Source of the DNA: [Haemophilus] felis
GTDB lineage: Bacteria; Pseudomonadota; Gammaproteobacteria; Enterobacterales; Pasteurellaceae
Direction of reading: 5' to 3'
DNA length: 64,000 nucleotides
Assembly (NCBI GenBank): GCA_002015125.1
Contig: MUYB01000030.1
Span: forward strand, 3,778-67,777
Shown: piece after piece, positions 36,006-46,735 of the stretch
How positions within the stretch are numbered: position 1 is the stretch's first letter
Layout: every line of letters starts with the position of its first letter
Position numbers and translations under genes: made by a program
Notes under the pieces: model-generated
Seen by the model: the letters and a program-made list of their open reading frames with translations, nothing else
The model's database searches: none
What the model was told of the DNA's origin: nothing

Positions 36006-36024
36006 AATGACCAACAATAAATCA

Positions 36025-36051
36025 AAGGACTGAATAAATTATGCAGTCCTT
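36025..36051 (-). terminator. Possible terminator of yfbU
   Basis: AAGGACTG (36025-36032) pairs with CAGTCCTT (36044-36051) in the gap between dusA and yfbU. Only a weak T-rich tail follows on the minus strand, so this is a moderate call. Confidence 0.45.
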
Positions 36052-36080
36052 AGATGAAACAAAACAAAAAATCTTAAAAA

Positions 36081-36575
36081 TTAAGCATTTAGGATATTTT
36101 GAATTTCCGTCATACTTAAATGATAACCATGCGGACAAGATTTCCAAACATTCAACATACGTTGGTATTTTTCCCACATTTGTACTTGTGCATCACAACC
36201 GTGTTCACAACGCATAAAGTCTTGATATTTGCCTTCCACATTAACGATAAAACGCAAGTAATTTAAGTATTTTTTCTCACGCACCGCACAATAGCCAGCA
36301 AATTGTAAACGATGTGGAGTGAGAGCAGATTTATCTTCTAAATTGTTATAAGAAACTTGTAGCGCGTGATACATCTCTAGGGTGTTTAACACATTTTCAC
36401 ATTCAGCTTCAGATAAATCAGCGAACTCTTTATCTAATTCTTTTAGCTCTTTTTCAAAACCTCCTTTTACAATGGTTTCAAGGCGTTGATACTTTTTGGC
36501 ATTTTCACTGTCCAGTAATGCCATGAGTTTGTATTGATTTGCCAAAATAAGGCGTTGTGTTGCTGTCATTTCCAT
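36081..36575 (-). CDS. yfbU: YfbU family protein (UPF0304)
   Basis: About 164 residues, matching E. coli YfbU in length and sequence (MEMT-QRLILANQYKLM, LEMYHALQVSYNNL, YLRFIVNVEGKY, MWEKYQRMLNVW). Its biochemical role is not established; the E. coli protein has been linked to toxicity or cell-death phenotypes but without a defined reaction. Start at ATG 36575: the frame extends to a TTG at 36593 that overlaps mlaA, but GGAC lies about 8 bases before the ATG. It follows mlaA by 10 bases and is probably co-transcribed. Confidence 0.9.
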   Translation of the reverse strand: MEMTATQRLILANQYKLMALLDSENAKKYQRLETIVKGGFEKELKELDKEFADLSEAECENVLNTLEMYHALQVSYNNLEDKSALTPHRLQFAGYCAVREKKYLNYLRFIVNVEGKYQDFMRCEHGCDAQVQMWEKYQRMLNVWKSCPHGYHLSMTEIQNILNA

Positions 36576-36585
36576 AATGAAGTCC

Positions 36586-37323
36586 TTAGTCAATTTCTTT
36601 TAAAATATCATCTGAAAGTGTTTGTTCTAGTTCGTCGGTTTTTCCGTCTTTAACGCGATATTCCAAATTTTGGAAATAGGCTTCACGGAATAAAATATAC
36701 GAATCTTGTGATTGGCTTAACAGTGCATCTTTGTCTAACATCGTTGCACGAGCATTAATCCCTTGAATAGCATATTTCAACCAACTCCAAGGACCTAATA
36801 ATGAATAGGCAGGATAGGTTAAATCCGCAAGATTACCAATATCTTGTCGAGGTGTGGCTGCACCGTAAAAAGGCAACATAATATAAGAACCTGTTTCAAC
36901 GCCATAACGTCCAAGCGTATCTCCAAAACGGCTGTGATTTTCAATCCTCAAGGGTTCTTGATAACTCGCTACATCAATTAATCCTCCTAAGCCAAAAATA
37001 CTGTTAATCCAAAAGCGATTAAAATGGACGAGTGCTTTTTTAAAATCTCCTGAAAGCAAGCGGTTTAGGAAACTGGCAGGTTCATCAAGATTATTGGCTA
37101 CATTGGTTAAACCTGCTTTAATTGGTGTGGGAACATATTCTTTCCAGCCCGTGGCAACCGGTTTGAGAAAGTAAGGATCGACAACTTGATAATTAAAATG
37201 CCACATTGCCCGATTAAATCCCTCTAATGGATCTTTTCTTTCCCCCGTTTCGGGATTAATAGTGGCACAGCCCGTTAACAATGCAAACAGGCAAAATATG
37301 AAAGCAATGCGAATGTTCTTCAT
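36586..37323 (-). CDS. mlaA: Outer-membrane lipid asymmetry lipoprotein MlaA (VacJ)
   Basis: A 245-residue outer-membrane lipoprotein that removes phospholipids from the outer leaflet and passes them to the Mla retrograde pathway, so keeping the lipid barrier. The signal peptide ends in the lipobox LLTGC, with the lipidated cysteine at residue 19. Family blocks are DPLEGFNRAMWHFNYQVVD, GLGGLIDVAS, and FGDTLGRYGVETGSYIMLPFYG. The rest of the Mla system is not nearby. In Haemophilus this protein has been tied to serum resistance (established for VacJ/MlaA). It forms a pair with yfbU. Confidence 0.95.
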   Translation of the reverse strand: MKNIRIAFIFCLFALLTGCATINPETGERKDPLEGFNRAMWHFNYQVVDPYFLKPVATGWKEYVPTPIKAGLTNVANNLDEPASFLNRLLSGDFKKALVHFNRFWINSIFGLGGLIDVASYQEPLRIENHSRFGDTLGRYGVETGSYIMLPFYGAATPRQDIGNLADLTYPAYSLLGPWSWLKYAIQGINARATMLDKDALLSQSQDSYILFREAYFQNLEYRVKDGKTDELEQTLSDDILKEID

Positions 37324-37390
37324 TTTATCCTCTGCTGGGTAAAAGTTTTGGTTATTTTAGCAACTTAATGACAGCGGATAAACAACAATA

Positions 37391-38389
37391 TTATTTTAGT
37401 AACTGGATTGATTCTCTCTCAATAATTTCGGGTTCAAGCAGTAAAGTGCGGTAGTTTTCTTGTGGATTTTTGATGCGTTGCAGTAAGGTTTCTACCGCTA
37501 ATTTCCCCAACTCTGCTTTAGGTTGATTGATTGTACTTAAAGGTGGCGACATATATTGTGCAAGATGAATGTTATCATAACCAATTACTGACATATCTTG
37601 CGGTACTCGCAAGCCTTGTCGCCATAGTGTTTGGTAAGCACCGAGTGCAATGCTGTCGTTACAAGCAAACACAGCTGTTGGGCGAGGGGTTAAATTTAGT
37701 ACTTTTTGCATACCTGAAATTCCCCCTTCAATATCAAAATTTTCTTCAATAATCCACGCAGGATTAAGAGGAATATTCGCTTCTGTAAGGGCTTTTTGGT
37801 AGCCAGCTAAACGATTTTGAGCAAGGGATTTTTTCAAGTTGCCAGTAATAATCGCAATATGACGATGACCATAATCAATTAGCGTTTTGGTGGCAAGATA
37901 GCCACCATATTCTGAATTTTCAAAAATTTTATCCACACTTTGATCTGTTGGCCACCAGTCCATAATCACAAAAGGCAAGGGAAGATTGAGATCTCTACCA
38001 ATTTGAAAGCGAGCATCGGCACACATCAGTAATAACCCATCTACTTGTTTTTGCACGAGGGTTTGTAAGTTATTTAATAGCCGATCTTTATCTCCTGCGG
38101 TGCTGGAAAGAATGAGATTGTAATGATGTTGATGACAATATTGCTCCACACCACTTACTACTTCTGCGAAAAATGGGTTATCGGTTGCTGTTACTAATAA
38201 ACCAATGGTTTTGGTTTCTTTTACCTTGAGGCTGCGAGCTAAGGCGGAAGGCGTGTAATTAAGTTCTTTAACTACACGCATCACTTTTTCACGAATTTCA
38301 TCGCTGACAAAGCGAGAATTATTGATAACGTGAGAAACGGTAGAAGTAGAAACTTTTGCAATCCTTGCAATATCTTTCATTGTTGCCAT
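37391..38389 (-). CDS. rbsR: Ribose operon repressor RbsR
   Basis: A 332-residue LacI-family repressor. The N-terminal helix-turn-helix and hinge ([36 protein letters not shown]) precede a periplasmic-binding-protein-like ribose domain. It is the last gene of rbsDACBKR, all on the minus strand, with an 87-bp gap to rbsK, so it may also have its own promoter. The perfect palindrome upstream of rbsD (43331-43346) is the likely operator. Length and context match E. coli RbsR (330). Confidence 0.94.
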   Translation of the reverse strand: MATMKDIARIAKVSTSTVSHVINNSRFVSDEIREKVMRVVKELNYTPSALARSLKVKETKTIGLLVTATDNPFFAEVVSGVEQYCHQHHYNLILSSTAGDKDRLLNNLQTLVQKQVDGLLLMCADARFQIGRDLNLPLPFVIMDWWPTDQSVDKIFENSEYGGYLATKTLIDYGHRHIAIITGNLKKSLAQNRLAGYQKALTEANIPLNPAWIIEENFDIEGGISGMQKVLNLTPRPTAVFACNDSIALGAYQTLWRQGLRVPQDMSVIGYDNIHLAQYMSPPLSTINQPKAELGKLAVETLLQRIKNPQENYRTLLLEPEIIERESIQLLK

Positions 38390-38476
38390 TTATCATTTCC
38401 ATTCTTATTGCGGTTTGTATAAATTGACTAGCATTAATCCCTCTTTCCTTTGTTATTGGATTGGGGAATTCGCAAT

Positions 38477-39400
38477 TTATTGATGTTCTGCGAGAAATTC
38501 AAGGGTTTCTTTTCTCGTTGGAATTGAGGGTTGTGCACCTTGTCGGGTTACACTAATGGCTGCCGCTGCGTGAGCAAATCGGATAGCTTGTGCTAGTGGT
38601 TTATCCTCTAAAAGTGCGGTTAATAATGCACCATTAAAGGTATCGCCTGCGGCAGTGGTATCTTTCGCTTGAACTCGAAAACCTTCTATGATTTCACCTG
38701 TTTTTCCTTGTTGGCTGACATAAACCCCTTTCGCACCAAGTGTAATCAACACACTTTCAATCCCTTTTTGATGGAAAACCTGTGCTGCTTGTGCGGCACT
38801 TTTTTCATCAACGACTTTAATCCCCGTAAGAATTTCCGTTTCAGTTTCATTTGGTGTGATCATATCCAATTGGGTTAATAGTTCATCTGGCAAAGCCTGT
38901 GCTGGGGCAGGATTAAGAATGACTTTTGTGTTTGCCCTTTTGGCTAATTTTACTGCTAAAATCACCGCACTTAAAGGCGTTTCCAACTGCATTAATAGTG
39001 CATCAGCTTGGTTAATATTGTCAGCAAATTTTTCTACCACTTGTTCGGTTAAATGTGCGTTAGCTCCAGCAGAAATAATAATGCTATTTTCTCCACTTTC
39101 TGCTACTTGGATCATTGCAATACCTGTCATTTGATTAGCTATTGCTAATACAGATTGTGTATTTATCCCATCTTGTGCAAACGCTTTTTTCATTGCTTGT
39201 CCAATTTCATCTGCACCGACACAAGCAATAAAGTCCACTTTTGCACCAAGACGAGCTGCCGCTACGGCTTGGTTTGCCCCTTTGCCACCATAGGCGATAT
39301 GGTAATGATTTCCCATTACTGTTTCACCCGGTTGTGCAAAGTGCGGTACAGAAATAACGTGATCGGCATTGACACTGCCAAGAACCGTAAGTTTTTTCAT
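38477..39400 (-). CDS. rbsK: Ribokinase
   Basis: A 307-residue PfkB-family sugar kinase that phosphorylates D-ribose to ribose-5-phosphate. The N-terminal block GSVNADHVISVPHFAQPGETVMG and GGKGANQAVAAARLGA bind the sugar, and DTTAAGDTFNGALLTALL holds the anion hole and catalytic aspartate. It lies after rbsB in the ribose operon and feeds imported ribose into the pentose phosphate pathway, whose zwf-pgl-gnd genes lie at 50-55 kb. Confidence 0.96.
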   Translation of the reverse strand: MKKLTVLGSVNADHVISVPHFAQPGETVMGNHYHIAYGGKGANQAVAAARLGAKVDFIACVGADEIGQAMKKAFAQDGINTQSVLAIANQMTGIAMIQVAESGENSIIISAGANAHLTEQVVEKFADNINQADALLMQLETPLSAVILAVKLAKRANTKVILNPAPAQALPDELLTQLDMITPNETETEILTGIKVVDEKSAAQAAQVFHQKGIESVLITLGAKGVYVSQQGKTGEIIEGFRVQAKDTTAAGDTFNGALLTALLEDKPLAQAIRFAHAAAAISVTRQGAQPSIPTRKETLEFLAEHQ

Positions 39401-39452
39401 ATTAGCCTCAAAACAGAAAAAATGGACATCAGAAGATGCCCTAAAATTAATA

Positions 39453-40340
39453 TTATTTGCTGATAACTTTTAAATCCACAGGAATTTTTGCTTCGACTTT
39501 TTTACCTTTTAGAATTTTATCTGCGGTAACCACGCCTAATGCACCAATTAAATCAGGTTGTTGTGCGATAGTTGCTGCCATTTTACCAGTTTGTACGGCT
39601 TTCACTCCATCATCAGTACCATCAAATCCTACCACTAGCACAGATTTATTCGCCGCTTTAATCGCACGCAATGCACCCAACGCCATTTCATCGTTTTGTG
39701 CAAATACCGCTTGTACATCACCTTTGCTCGCTAATAAGTTTTCCATTACATTTAAACCTTTAGTGCGGTCAAAATCTGCTGGTTGGCTGGCTAAAACATT
39801 GAACTTATGTGCATCGATCGCTTGTTTAAAGCCTTCGCCGCGCTCACGAGCGGCTGATGTGCCTGCAATACCTTCTAATTGAATGACTTTAGCACTTGCT
39901 CCTAATTTTTGTGCAATGAAATCGCCTGCCATTTTACCGCCAGCCACATTGTCGGAGGCAATATGACTTACAACGTTGCCACTAGCTACCCCACGATCTA
40001 GCGTGATCACTGGAATTTTGTTGCGGTTTGCCATTTTCACTGCATTGCCTACAGCTTCAGAATCTGTTGGGTTGATTAATAACACTTTCACCCCACGCAC
40101 AGTTAAATCTTCTACATTGGCTAATTCTTTGGCTGGATCGTTTTGTGAGTCCAACACCACTAATTTGTAACCTAATTCATCGGCTTTTTTCTGAGCACCG
40201 TCTTTTAAAGTAACAAAGAAAGGATTGTCTAAGGTAGAAATGGCTAGAGCAATGGTATCTTTGGCTAATGCAGAGCCACTAACCGCAAGGCTTAACATCA
40301 TTGCAGAAGCTAAAGTGGTAAGTTTTTGAAGTTTTTTCAT
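39453..40340 (-). CDS. rbsB: Ribose ABC transporter, periplasmic binding protein
   Basis: A 295-residue periplasmic protein that binds ribose and delivers it to RbsAC. The Sec signal is [26 protein letters not shown], with cleavage after ALA. The mature part begins [32 protein letters not shown], the usual RbsB start, and includes NPTDSEAV and [18 protein letters not shown]. The ribosome site is an AGGAG at about 40350. Length matches E. coli RbsB (296). Confidence 0.96.
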   Translation of the reverse strand: MKKLQKLTTLASAMMLSLAVSGSALAKDTIALAISTLDNPFFVTLKDGAQKKADELGYKLVVLDSQNDPAKELANVEDLTVRGVKVLLINPTDSEAVGNAVKMANRNKIPVITLDRGVASGNVVSHIASDNVAGGKMAGDFIAQKLGASAKVIQLEGIAGTSAARERGEGFKQAIDAHKFNVLASQPADFDRTKGLNVMENLLASKGDVQAVFAQNDEMALGALRAIKAANKSVLVVGFDGTDDGVKAVQTGKMAATIAQQPDLIGALGVVTADKILKGKKVEAKIPVDLKVISK

Positions 40341-40366
40341 AATAATTCTCCTTTGAGTGAGATGGG

Positions 40367-41335
40367 TTAGACTTTTTTAGTTCCTAGATAGTTATCGGCT
40401 AACACCGCAACCAAAATAACTAAGGCTTTTGCTATCATTTGATAGTAAGATGAAATATCTAATAAATTCAAAGCATTGTTTAAGAAACCGATGATTAATG
40501 CACCGATTAATGTTCCCATTACACGCCCTTTTCCGCCCATTAGGCTGGTGCCACCAACCACAACGGCTGCAATCGCATCTAATTCATAAGACACACCAGC
40601 GGTAGGTTGTGCAGAAGAAAGACGAGAGGTCACAATCAAGCCTGCTAAAGCAGATAAGAAGCCACTCACAGAGAACACAAAGATTTTGATTTTATTAACA
40701 TTAATACCTGATAATTGCGTGGCGGCTTCGTTGCCCCCAAGTGCATAAATATAACGACCAATTGGTGTGTGTTTTAATACATACCAAGCACAAGCGAACA
40801 CTAATGCCATAATCCAAATTGGAACAGGAATACCAAACACATAGCCAGTACCTAAGAAAGCAAAGGCATCAGCTCCGTCAGAAAAACCTGTGCTAATTGG
40901 ACGGCCGTCAGTGTAAACCATTGTTACGCCACGCAATAATGTCATTGTCACTAAAGTTGCAATAAATGCCTGCACTTTACCTTTCGCCACAATTGCACCG
41001 CTTATTCCGCCAAGCAAAGTACCGATTAAAAGTGCGGTAGGAATAACGAGAAAAATAGGTAATTCTGCACCGACCATTGAAGCTGCGATTGCCCCTGTTA
41101 AGGCTAAGACTGAACCAACGGAAAGATCGATACCTGCGATTAAAATCACAAAAGTCATACCTACGGCAATAATTGCATTGACAGAAGTTTGACGGAGAAT
41201 ATTGAGAATATTATCCACACTGAAGAAATCAGGGTTGATCATAGAAACAATGGCAATTAACACCAATAACGCAATAATTGAACGTTGCTCAATTAAAAAT
41301 TTGTTAAGTTGAAAGTTGTTTTTCTGCGTTGTCAT
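40367..41335 (-). CDS. rbsC: Ribose ABC transporter permease
   Basis: A 322-residue inner-membrane permease of the BPD_transp_2 family with about eight to ten membrane segments. Family marks are [21 protein letters not shown], which interacts with the ATPase, and [27 protein letters not shown]. It forms the membrane channel with RbsA and RbsB. The gap to rbsA is only 9 bases and to rbsB 26, so all are one transcript. Confidence 0.96.
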   Translation of the reverse strand: MTTQKNNFQLNKFLIEQRSIIALLVLIAIVSMINPDFFSVDNILNILRQTSVNAIIAVGMTFVILIAGIDLSVGSVLALTGAIAASMVGAELPIFLVIPTALLIGTLLGGISGAIVAKGKVQAFIATLVTMTLLRGVTMVYTDGRPISTGFSDGADAFAFLGTGYVFGIPVPIWIMALVFACAWYVLKHTPIGRYIYALGGNEAATQLSGINVNKIKIFVFSVSGFLSALAGLIVTSRLSSAQPTAGVSYELDAIAAVVVGGTSLMGGKGRVMGTLIGALIIGFLNNALNLLDISSYYQMIAKALVILVAVLADNYLGTKKV

Positions 41336-41344
41336 AAAAAATCC

Positions 41345-42847
41345 TTAAATTGATACCGCACTTTTGCCAATGGCTGCGGCTAATAATTTTTCTTGGGTAG
41401 CTTCATTACGTTGGAACTGTGCTTTAATCTGCCCTTCGTGCATCACTAAGATACGATCGCTCATACCTAGCACTTCGGGCATATCGGAAGAAACCAAAAT
41501 AATGCTTAATCCTTCTTGTTTAAATTGATTAATTAACTGGTAAATTTCTTTTTTTGCTCCCACATCAACGCCTCGTGTGGGTTCGTCTAAAATCAACACG
41601 TTAGGTCTCGTCATTAAGCCTTTTGCAATCGCTACTTTTTGTTGATTTCCTCCCGATAACAACCCAATAGCTTGCTCTTGACTTGGGGTTTTGATATTGA
41701 ACATCATAATAAAATCCGACACGGCAATTTGTTCATTTTTCTGTTGAATATGTCCTTTGGGGGCAAAATAATTCAGTGCCGTTAGGGTCATATTTTCTTT
41801 TACTGACATTCCCAATACCAAGCCATCGCCTTTGCGATCTTCGGAAATATAAACAATGCCGTTGTTTAAGCCATCTTGTGGGCAATGGTTATGAATTTCT
41901 TGTTGATTTAACCGCACTTTGCCACTTGTACGAGGCAGGGCACCATAAAGCACTTTCATCAATTCTGTTCGACCTGCTCCCATTAAGCCAGAAATGCCTA
42001 AAATTTCACCTTTATGCAATTGGAAATTGATGTTATGCACACCGCTACCTGTCAGATTTTCTACCTCTAATAACAGCTCACCTTGAGGGAGAGGAAGATG
42101 TGGATACTGTTCTTCTAAACGCCGTCCTACCATCATTTCAATTAACTGATCTTCATCTAAATCAGCGATAGCTTTTTCACCGATAAATTGTCCATCTCGT
42201 AAAACAGTAACATCATCGCAAATTTCAAAAATTTCTTTGATACGGTGCGAAATATATACAATGCCTCGTTTCTCTGTTTTCAGTTCACGAATGACCTTAA
42301 ATAACGCTTCTGTTTCGGTATCGGTGAGTGCATCGGTTGGTTCGTCCATAATGATCACTTTAGATTCAAAACTTAACGCTTTAGCAATTTCTACCATTTG
42401 CTGTTCACCAATCGAAAGTTCTGAACAGCGTTGATGACTACTATGGCTTACACCTAAACGAGCTAGTAATTTATCTGCTTCTTGGTGCATTTTTTTCCAA
42501 TCAATAGCTCCCCAAGCAGTTAAAAATTCACGTCCTAAGAAAATATTTTCCGCAATGGTTAAATTGCCTACTAAGTTGAGTTCTTGGTGAATAATGCTAA
42601 TTCCAGCTTCCTGTGATTGTTTTGGCCCTTTGAAAGCGACTTGTTCACCTAAATAATGGATTGTTCCTGCATCTTTGCTGTAAATCCCAGTTAACACTTT
42701 CATTAAGGTAGATTTTCCAGCACCATTTTCTCCCATTAATGCCATCACTTTACCTGCATAAACAGATAAACAGGCATTGCTCAGGGCTTTTACACCCGGA
42801 AAAGATTTATCAATACCTTCGATTTTGAGTAAGGCTTGTTGTTGCAT
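41345..42847 (-). CDS. rbsA: Ribose ABC transporter, dual ATP-binding protein
   Basis: A 500-residue protein with two ABC domains, as in all RbsA/MglA proteins. The first has Walker [10 protein letters not shown], signature LSIGEQQM and Walker [11 protein letters not shown]. The second has the degenerate Walker [10 protein letters not shown] and signature [15 protein letters not shown], then [13 protein letters not shown]. The divergent second site is normal for the family. It lies between rbsD and rbsC with gaps of 10 and 9 bases. Confidence 0.96.
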   Translation of the reverse strand: MQQQALLKIEGIDKSFPGVKALSNACLSVYAGKVMALMGENGAGKSTLMKVLTGIYSKDAGTIHYLGEQVAFKGPKQSQEAGISIIHQELNLVGNLTIAENIFLGREFLTAWGAIDWKKMHQEADKLLARLGVSHSSHQRCSELSIGEQQMVEIAKALSFESKVIIMDEPTDALTDTETEALFKVIRELKTEKRGIVYISHRIKEIFEICDDVTVLRDGQFIGEKAIADLDEDQLIEMMVGRRLEEQYPHLPLPQGELLLEVENLTGSGVHNINFQLHKGEILGISGLMGAGRTELMKVLYGALPRTSGKVRLNQQEIHNHCPQDGLNNGIVYISEDRKGDGLVLGMSVKENMTLTALNYFAPKGHIQQKNEQIAVSDFIMMFNIKTPSQEQAIGLLSGGNQQKVAIAKGLMTRPNVLILDEPTRGVDVGAKKEIYQLINQFKQEGLSIILVSSDMPEVLGMSDRILVMHEGQIKAQFQRNEATQEKLLAAAIGKSAVSI

Positions 42848-42857
42848 TCTTAACCTC

Positions 42858-43277
42858 TTAAAACGGCACGCCAGAATATAAAATCACATTTGCATAGGGG
42901 GAGAATTCTCCACTGCGCACAATCCCTTTGCTTAGTTGACTATGCTGTTTGAATTGCTCGTGGCTGATATAGTCAATTTGAATTTGATTGCCCTGTGCTT
43001 GTTCTAGTTGAGCAAAGGCATTTAAAAGTGCGGTTAAAATTTTGGGATTTTTATCTTTTATTTCTTCAGCAAGCACCGCTCGCTCCACAAACATTTCTGC
43101 AACAATTGCATTAAACGTTTGTAAAAAACTCGGCACACCCGCCGTGAGAGCTAAATCAATGCGTTCAACTTGCATTGGAATCGGCAATCCGGCATCACAA
43201 ATCGTCAGGCTATCAGTATGCCCTAATGAGGCGATTGTTTGCGAAAGCTGTGCGTTTAGTACAGTGTTTTTTTTCAT
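42858..43277 (-). CDS. rbsD: D-ribose pyranase
   Basis: A 139-residue cytoplasmic protein that converts the beta-pyranose form of ribose to furanose so that ribokinase can use it. Family marks are [17 protein letters not shown], with the active-site His and Asp, and the C-terminal [20 protein letters not shown]. Length equals that of E. coli RbsD (139). It is the first gene of the operon; the operator palindrome and a CRP-like site lie 54-143 bp upstream. Confidence 0.95.
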   Translation of the reverse strand: MKKNTVLNAQLSQTIASLGHTDSLTICDAGLPIPMQVERIDLALTAGVPSFLQTFNAIVAEMFVERAVLAEEIKDKNPKILTALLNAFAQLEQAQGNQIQIDYISHEQFKQHSQLSKGIVRSGEFSPYANVILYSGVPF

Positions 43278-43330
43278 TATTTCTTCCTAATTTTTTAAGG
43301 TTTTGATTAGGTATATTGTTTAAATTTTTT

Positions 43331-43346
43331 ATCGAAACGTTTCGAT
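43331..43346. promoter_or_regulatory. RbsR operator upstream of rbsD
   Basis: ATCGAAACGTTTCGAT is a perfect 16-bp palindrome with the central CG typical of LacI-family operators. It lies 54 bp upstream of the rbsD start, where a repressor would block the promoter. A possible -10 (TACATT on the minus strand, about 43360-43365) is just upstream. Confidence 0.8.
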
Positions 43347-43404
43347 TGGTTTTGAGATAAATGTAAAAGGAAATAAAAGAAGTGCAAAAGACTTTTATTA
43401 AATT

Positions 43405-43420
43405 TGTGAAGCAGATCAAA
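43405..43420. promoter_or_regulatory. CRP-like site of the ribose operon
   Basis: TGTGA-N6-TCAAA matches the CRP consensus TGTGA-N6-TCACA in nine of ten core bases. It lies upstream of the operator, centred about 60 bp from the start of transcription inferred from the possible -10. Catabolite control of rbs is known in other gamma-proteobacteria. Confidence 0.6.
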
Positions 43421-43482
43421 TTTTTTTGAAAAAAAGTGCGGTGGGTTTGAGAAGATAACTTATTTAAGAGGAGGCTGAATAA

Positions 43483-43513
43483 AAAAACAGCTTGAATTAA
43501 TCAAGCTGTTTTT
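43483..43513 (-). terminator. Rho-independent terminator of pckA
   Basis: A 13-bp perfect stem of AAAAACAGCTTGA and its complement around an ATTAA loop, 18 bases past the pckA stop, with a T run on the minus strand. Confidence 0.88.
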
Positions 43514-43530
43514 CTGTTAGAGATTTACAA

Positions 43531-45147
43531 TTAAGCTTTAGGGCCTGCTGCCACTAATGCTTTACCTTCATCGTTTGTGGTGTATTTTTCAAAGTTTTTC
43601 ACGAAACGACCTGCTAAATCTTCTGCTTTCGCTTGCCATTGTGCTTTATCTGCATAAGTATCACGAGGATCTAAAATTGCAGGGTCAACACCTGGTAATG
43701 CTTTTGGAACAGATAAATCAAAGATTGGTAATTTACTCATTTCTGCATTTTCAATTGAACCATCTAAGATTGCATCGATGATACCACGAGTATCTTTGAT
43801 TGAGATACGTTTACCTGTACCGTTCCAACCAGTATTCACTAAGTAGGCTTCCGCACCTGATGCTTCCATACGTTTAACTAGCACTTCTGCATATTGTGTT
43901 GGGTGAAGTGATAAGAACGCAGCACCGAAACAGGCAGAGAAAGTTGGGGTTGGTTCAGTAATGCCACGCTCTGTACCTGCCAATTTCGCTGTGAAACCAG
44001 ATAAGAAGTAGTATTTGGTTTGTTCTGGGGTTAATTTAGATACTGGTGGTAATACACCGAATGCGTCCGCGGTTAAGAAGATGACTTTCTTAGCGTGTCC
44101 TGCTTTTGATACTGGCTCAACAATGTTGTTGATGTGGTAAATTGGGTAAGACACGCGAGTATTTTCAGTTTTTGAGCCATCATCATAGTCAACAGAACCA
44201 TCTGCACGAACAACAACGTTTTCTAATAATGCATCACGTTTGATTGCACCATAAATATCGGGCTCATTTTCTGGTGAGAGTTTAATGGTTTTCGCATAGC
44301 AACCACCTTCGTAGTTAAATACGCCATCATCGTCCCAGCCGTGCTCATCATCACCAATTAATTGACGTTTTGGATCAGTTGAAAGGGTGGTTTTACCTGT
44401 GCCAGATAAACCGAAGAATACTGCTACATCACCGTCTTTACCTACGTTTGCAGAACAGTGCATTGATGCAATACCTTTTAATGGTAACCAGTAGTTCATC
44501 AATGAGAATAAACCTTTTTTCATCTCACCGCCGTACCAAGTACCACCGATTAATTGGATTTTTTCAGTTAAGTTGAATGCAACGAAGTTTTCAGAGTTTA
44601 AGCCTTGCTCTTTCCAGTTTGGATTGGTTACTTTAGAACCGTTCATTACGACAAAATCTGGTGTGAAGTTAGCTAATTCTGCTTCAGAAGGACGGATAAA
44701 CATATTTTTCACAAAGTGTGCTTGCCACGCTACTTCAGTGACAATACGCACTGCCACACGGCTATCTTCATTTGCACCACAGAATGCATCAATCACGAAT
44801 AAACGTTTGCCAGAAAGTTGTTTAGTGACTAAACCTTTTAAGCTTGCCCAAGTTTCTTGGGTCATTGGTTTGTTGTCATTTTTTACTTTCTCGCTTGTCC
44901 ACCAAACTGTATCTTTAGTGGTGTCATCAAGTACGATATATTTATCTTTTGGTGAACGACCTGTGAAAATTCCTGTATCAACAGCTACCGCACCTGATTG
45001 TGTTACGGTACCCTTTTCATAACCTTCTAAACTTGGTTTGGTTTCTTCTTCAAAAAGTTGCTCATAGCTTGGGTTGCGAACAACTTCAGTTACACCAGTG
45101 ATACCAACGCCTGCAAGTTCAGCGATTACTTTATTTAAGTCAGCCAT
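43531..45147 (-). CDS. pckA: Phosphoenolpyruvate carboxykinase (ATP)
   Basis: A 538-residue enzyme that converts oxaloacetate and ATP to phosphoenolpyruvate and CO2. In Pasteurellaceae it can also run in the CO2-fixing direction during succinate production. The kinase-1a loop [13 protein letters not shown] and kinase-2 [23 protein letters not shown] are complete, as are the [11 protein letters not shown] substrate region and TGWNGTG. Length is as in E. coli (540). A CRP-like site lies about 115 bp upstream. It forms a single-gene unit with its own terminator. Confidence 0.96.
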   Translation of the reverse strand: MADLNKVIAELAGVGITGVTEVVRNPSYEQLFEEETKPSLEGYEKGTVTQSGAVAVDTGIFTGRSPKDKYIVLDDTTKDTVWWTSEKVKNDNKPMTQETWASLKGLVTKQLSGKRLFVIDAFCGANEDSRVAVRIVTEVAWQAHFVKNMFIRPSEAELANFTPDFVVMNGSKVTNPNWKEQGLNSENFVAFNLTEKIQLIGGTWYGGEMKKGLFSLMNYWLPLKGIASMHCSANVGKDGDVAVFFGLSGTGKTTLSTDPKRQLIGDDEHGWDDDGVFNYEGGCYAKTIKLSPENEPDIYGAIKRDALLENVVVRADGSVDYDDGSKTENTRVSYPIYHINNIVEPVSKAGHAKKVIFLTADAFGVLPPVSKLTPEQTKYYFLSGFTAKLAGTERGITEPTPTFSACFGAAFLSLHPTQYAEVLVKRMEASGAEAYLVNTGWNGTGKRISIKDTRGIIDAILDGSIENAEMSKLPIFDLSVPKALPGVDPAILDPRDTYADKAQWQAKAEDLAGRFVKNFEKYTTNDEGKALVAAGPKA

Positions 45148-45262
45148 AAATTACCTCATTGAGTTAAGTTAAAATGTTAAAAGATGAATACTAACTATTT
45201 TAATCTAATTTCTACCTAAAAGCTGTTAGTTCGATCAAGATTTGTTAAGTTTTTTTGATTTC

Positions 45263-45278
45263 TGTGATGTAAATCAAA
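45263..45278. promoter_or_regulatory. CRP-like site upstream of pckA
   Basis: TGTGA-TGTAAA-TCAAA has the same half-perfect form as the site at the ribose operon. It lies in the 151-bp gap between pckA and hslO. CRP control of pckA is known in related bacteria. Confidence 0.55.
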
Positions 45279-45298
45279 AAAATTACCGCACTTGATTT

Positions 45299-46168
45299 TT
45301 ATGCAGATTTTGTTTTTAGCTGAGCGATGGTTGTTTCGTTAAAAAAGTAATGTGTACCACAGCATTCGCATTGCATATCAATACTGCCGTGATGTTCTTC
45401 GAGAAGTTGTGCAATATCATCATCTGGCATTAATAATAGTGCTGCACCAGAACGATCTAGCGAGCAGCCACAATGAAAACTCAATTGTTGTGGTGGATAA
45501 ATTTCCACTTTTTCCTCGTGATATAAACGATAAAGTAATGTTTCTGCATTCAATGCGAAGATTTCTTCGTCTTTTATGGTTTCCGTTAGGGTGGCGAGAT
45601 GTTCAAAATCTTCTGCTAAACCTAAACCATCAGGCATAATTTGCAATAACATACCTGCTGCTACTGGTTTGTCATTAAATTGTCCGACCCGAATAAAAAG
45701 TTGGGTTTTAAGTTGTTCTGAGCGAATAAAATAGTCCGCTAAACATTCTGCAATTGTCGGTTTATCAAGTGGAATAACCCCTTGATAACGTTCACCTTTT
45801 TCTGGGGCGATAGTGATAACTAACACAGCCTTTCCTACTAATTCTGTGAGGGACATTGTATTTTGTACTTCACCTTGTAAACGTGCTAAGCCTCGCATTT
45901 GTTGTTGTTCGTTACCATTAACCAAAGCAAGTTTTAAAGGCCCATCGCCTTGAATTTGTACGGTAATATTGCCTTGAAATTTTAAAGTAGCAGTTAATAG
46001 GCTGGTTGCCACCATCATTTCACCTAGCAAGTTTTGTACAACTTCAGGGTATTGGTGTGTATTTAAGGTGTCAATAAAGGTTTGGTTTAGTCGCACCCAT
46101 TCACCACGCACAGCACGTTGTTGAAAAAGGTAGCGATAGAGTTTGTCGTTATCAGTTTGTGTGATCAT
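45299..46168 (-). CDS. hslO: Redox-regulated chaperone Hsp33
   Basis: A 289-residue holdase chaperone switched on by oxidation. The C-terminal zinc centre is present as CGC (in SFHCGCSLDRSG) and CECC (in MQCECCGTHYFF), about 30 residues apart, matching the CxC-x(27-32)-CxxC rule. The N-terminus LYRYLFQQRAVRGEWVRL is typical. hslR lies 50 bp upstream on the same strand, as in many gamma-proteobacteria, so the two heat-shock genes are probably co-transcribed. Confidence 0.95.
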   Translation of the reverse strand: MITQTDNDKLYRYLFQQRAVRGEWVRLNQTFIDTLNTHQYPEVVQNLLGEMMVATSLLTATLKFQGNITVQIQGDGPLKLALVNGNEQQQMRGLARLQGEVQNTMSLTELVGKAVLVITIAPEKGERYQGVIPLDKPTIAECLADYFIRSEQLKTQLFIRVGQFNDKPVAAGMLLQIMPDGLGLAEDFEHLATLTETIKDEEIFALNAETLLYRLYHEEKVEIYPPQQLSFHCGCSLDRSGAALLLMPDDDIAQLLEEHHGSIDMQCECCGTHYFFNETTIAQLKTKSA

Positions 46169-46218
46169 TGATTTTCCTCATTGAGAAAGTGCGGTGAGTT
46201 TTTCGCTTTTCTTATCAA

Positions 46219-46635
46219 TTAAAAATGTTCTTGTTGTTTGAATTTGAGCAAATCACGGCGTTCCTTTTTATTTGGGCGGCGATCGGGGTGTGGCATCGTT
46301 AACGCATTGATTTTACGCATTATTGCCATTTTTTCCCGATTTTCGACACTGGCTTGGGTTTCTTGATATAACAATTGTGCTTCTGGTGCTCCTCGCCGTT
46401 GGCTAGAAAGTGCGGTAACTTTCACTTCTTTTTCTTCATTGCCCTGCCGAAGTTTGATGATGCTACCAATTTCTACGGTTTTATTCGGTTTGGTGCGTTG
46501 TCCATTATAATGGACTTTGCCGCCTTCAATCATTTCTTTAGCGAGGGTGCGAGTTTTGTAGAAACGTGCAGCCCATAGCCATTTATCAAGACGAACGCCG
46601 TCTTCCGTATCTTGTGCTTTCGTATTTTTTGCCAT
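46219..46635 (-). CDS. hslR: Ribosome-associated heat shock protein Hsp15
   Basis: A 138-residue S4-domain RNA-binding protein that recognises stalled 50S subunits with attached nascent chains. The S4 domain is VRLDKWLWAARFYKTRTLAKEMIEGGKVHYNGQ, followed by the basic C-terminal tail PDRRPNKKERRDLLKFKQQ. The length fits E. coli Hsp15 (133). It lies upstream of hslO. The divergent nudE is 100 bp away, and an uptake sequence sits in that spacer (46647). Confidence 0.94.
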   Translation of the reverse strand: MAKNTKAQDTEDGVRLDKWLWAARFYKTRTLAKEMIEGGKVHYNGQRTKPNKTVEIGSIIKLRQGNEEKEVKVTALSSQRRGAPEAQLLYQETQASVENREKMAIMRKINALTMPHPDRRPNKKERRDLLKFKQQEHF

Positions 46636-46735
46636 TGTTTTATGAAAAGTGCGGTGAATTTTAGAATTTTTTTGCCTTTCTACATAAGGCAGTTTATGGT
46701 ATCGCTATTCGTTAGTCTTGTAAAAGGAATCCAGT

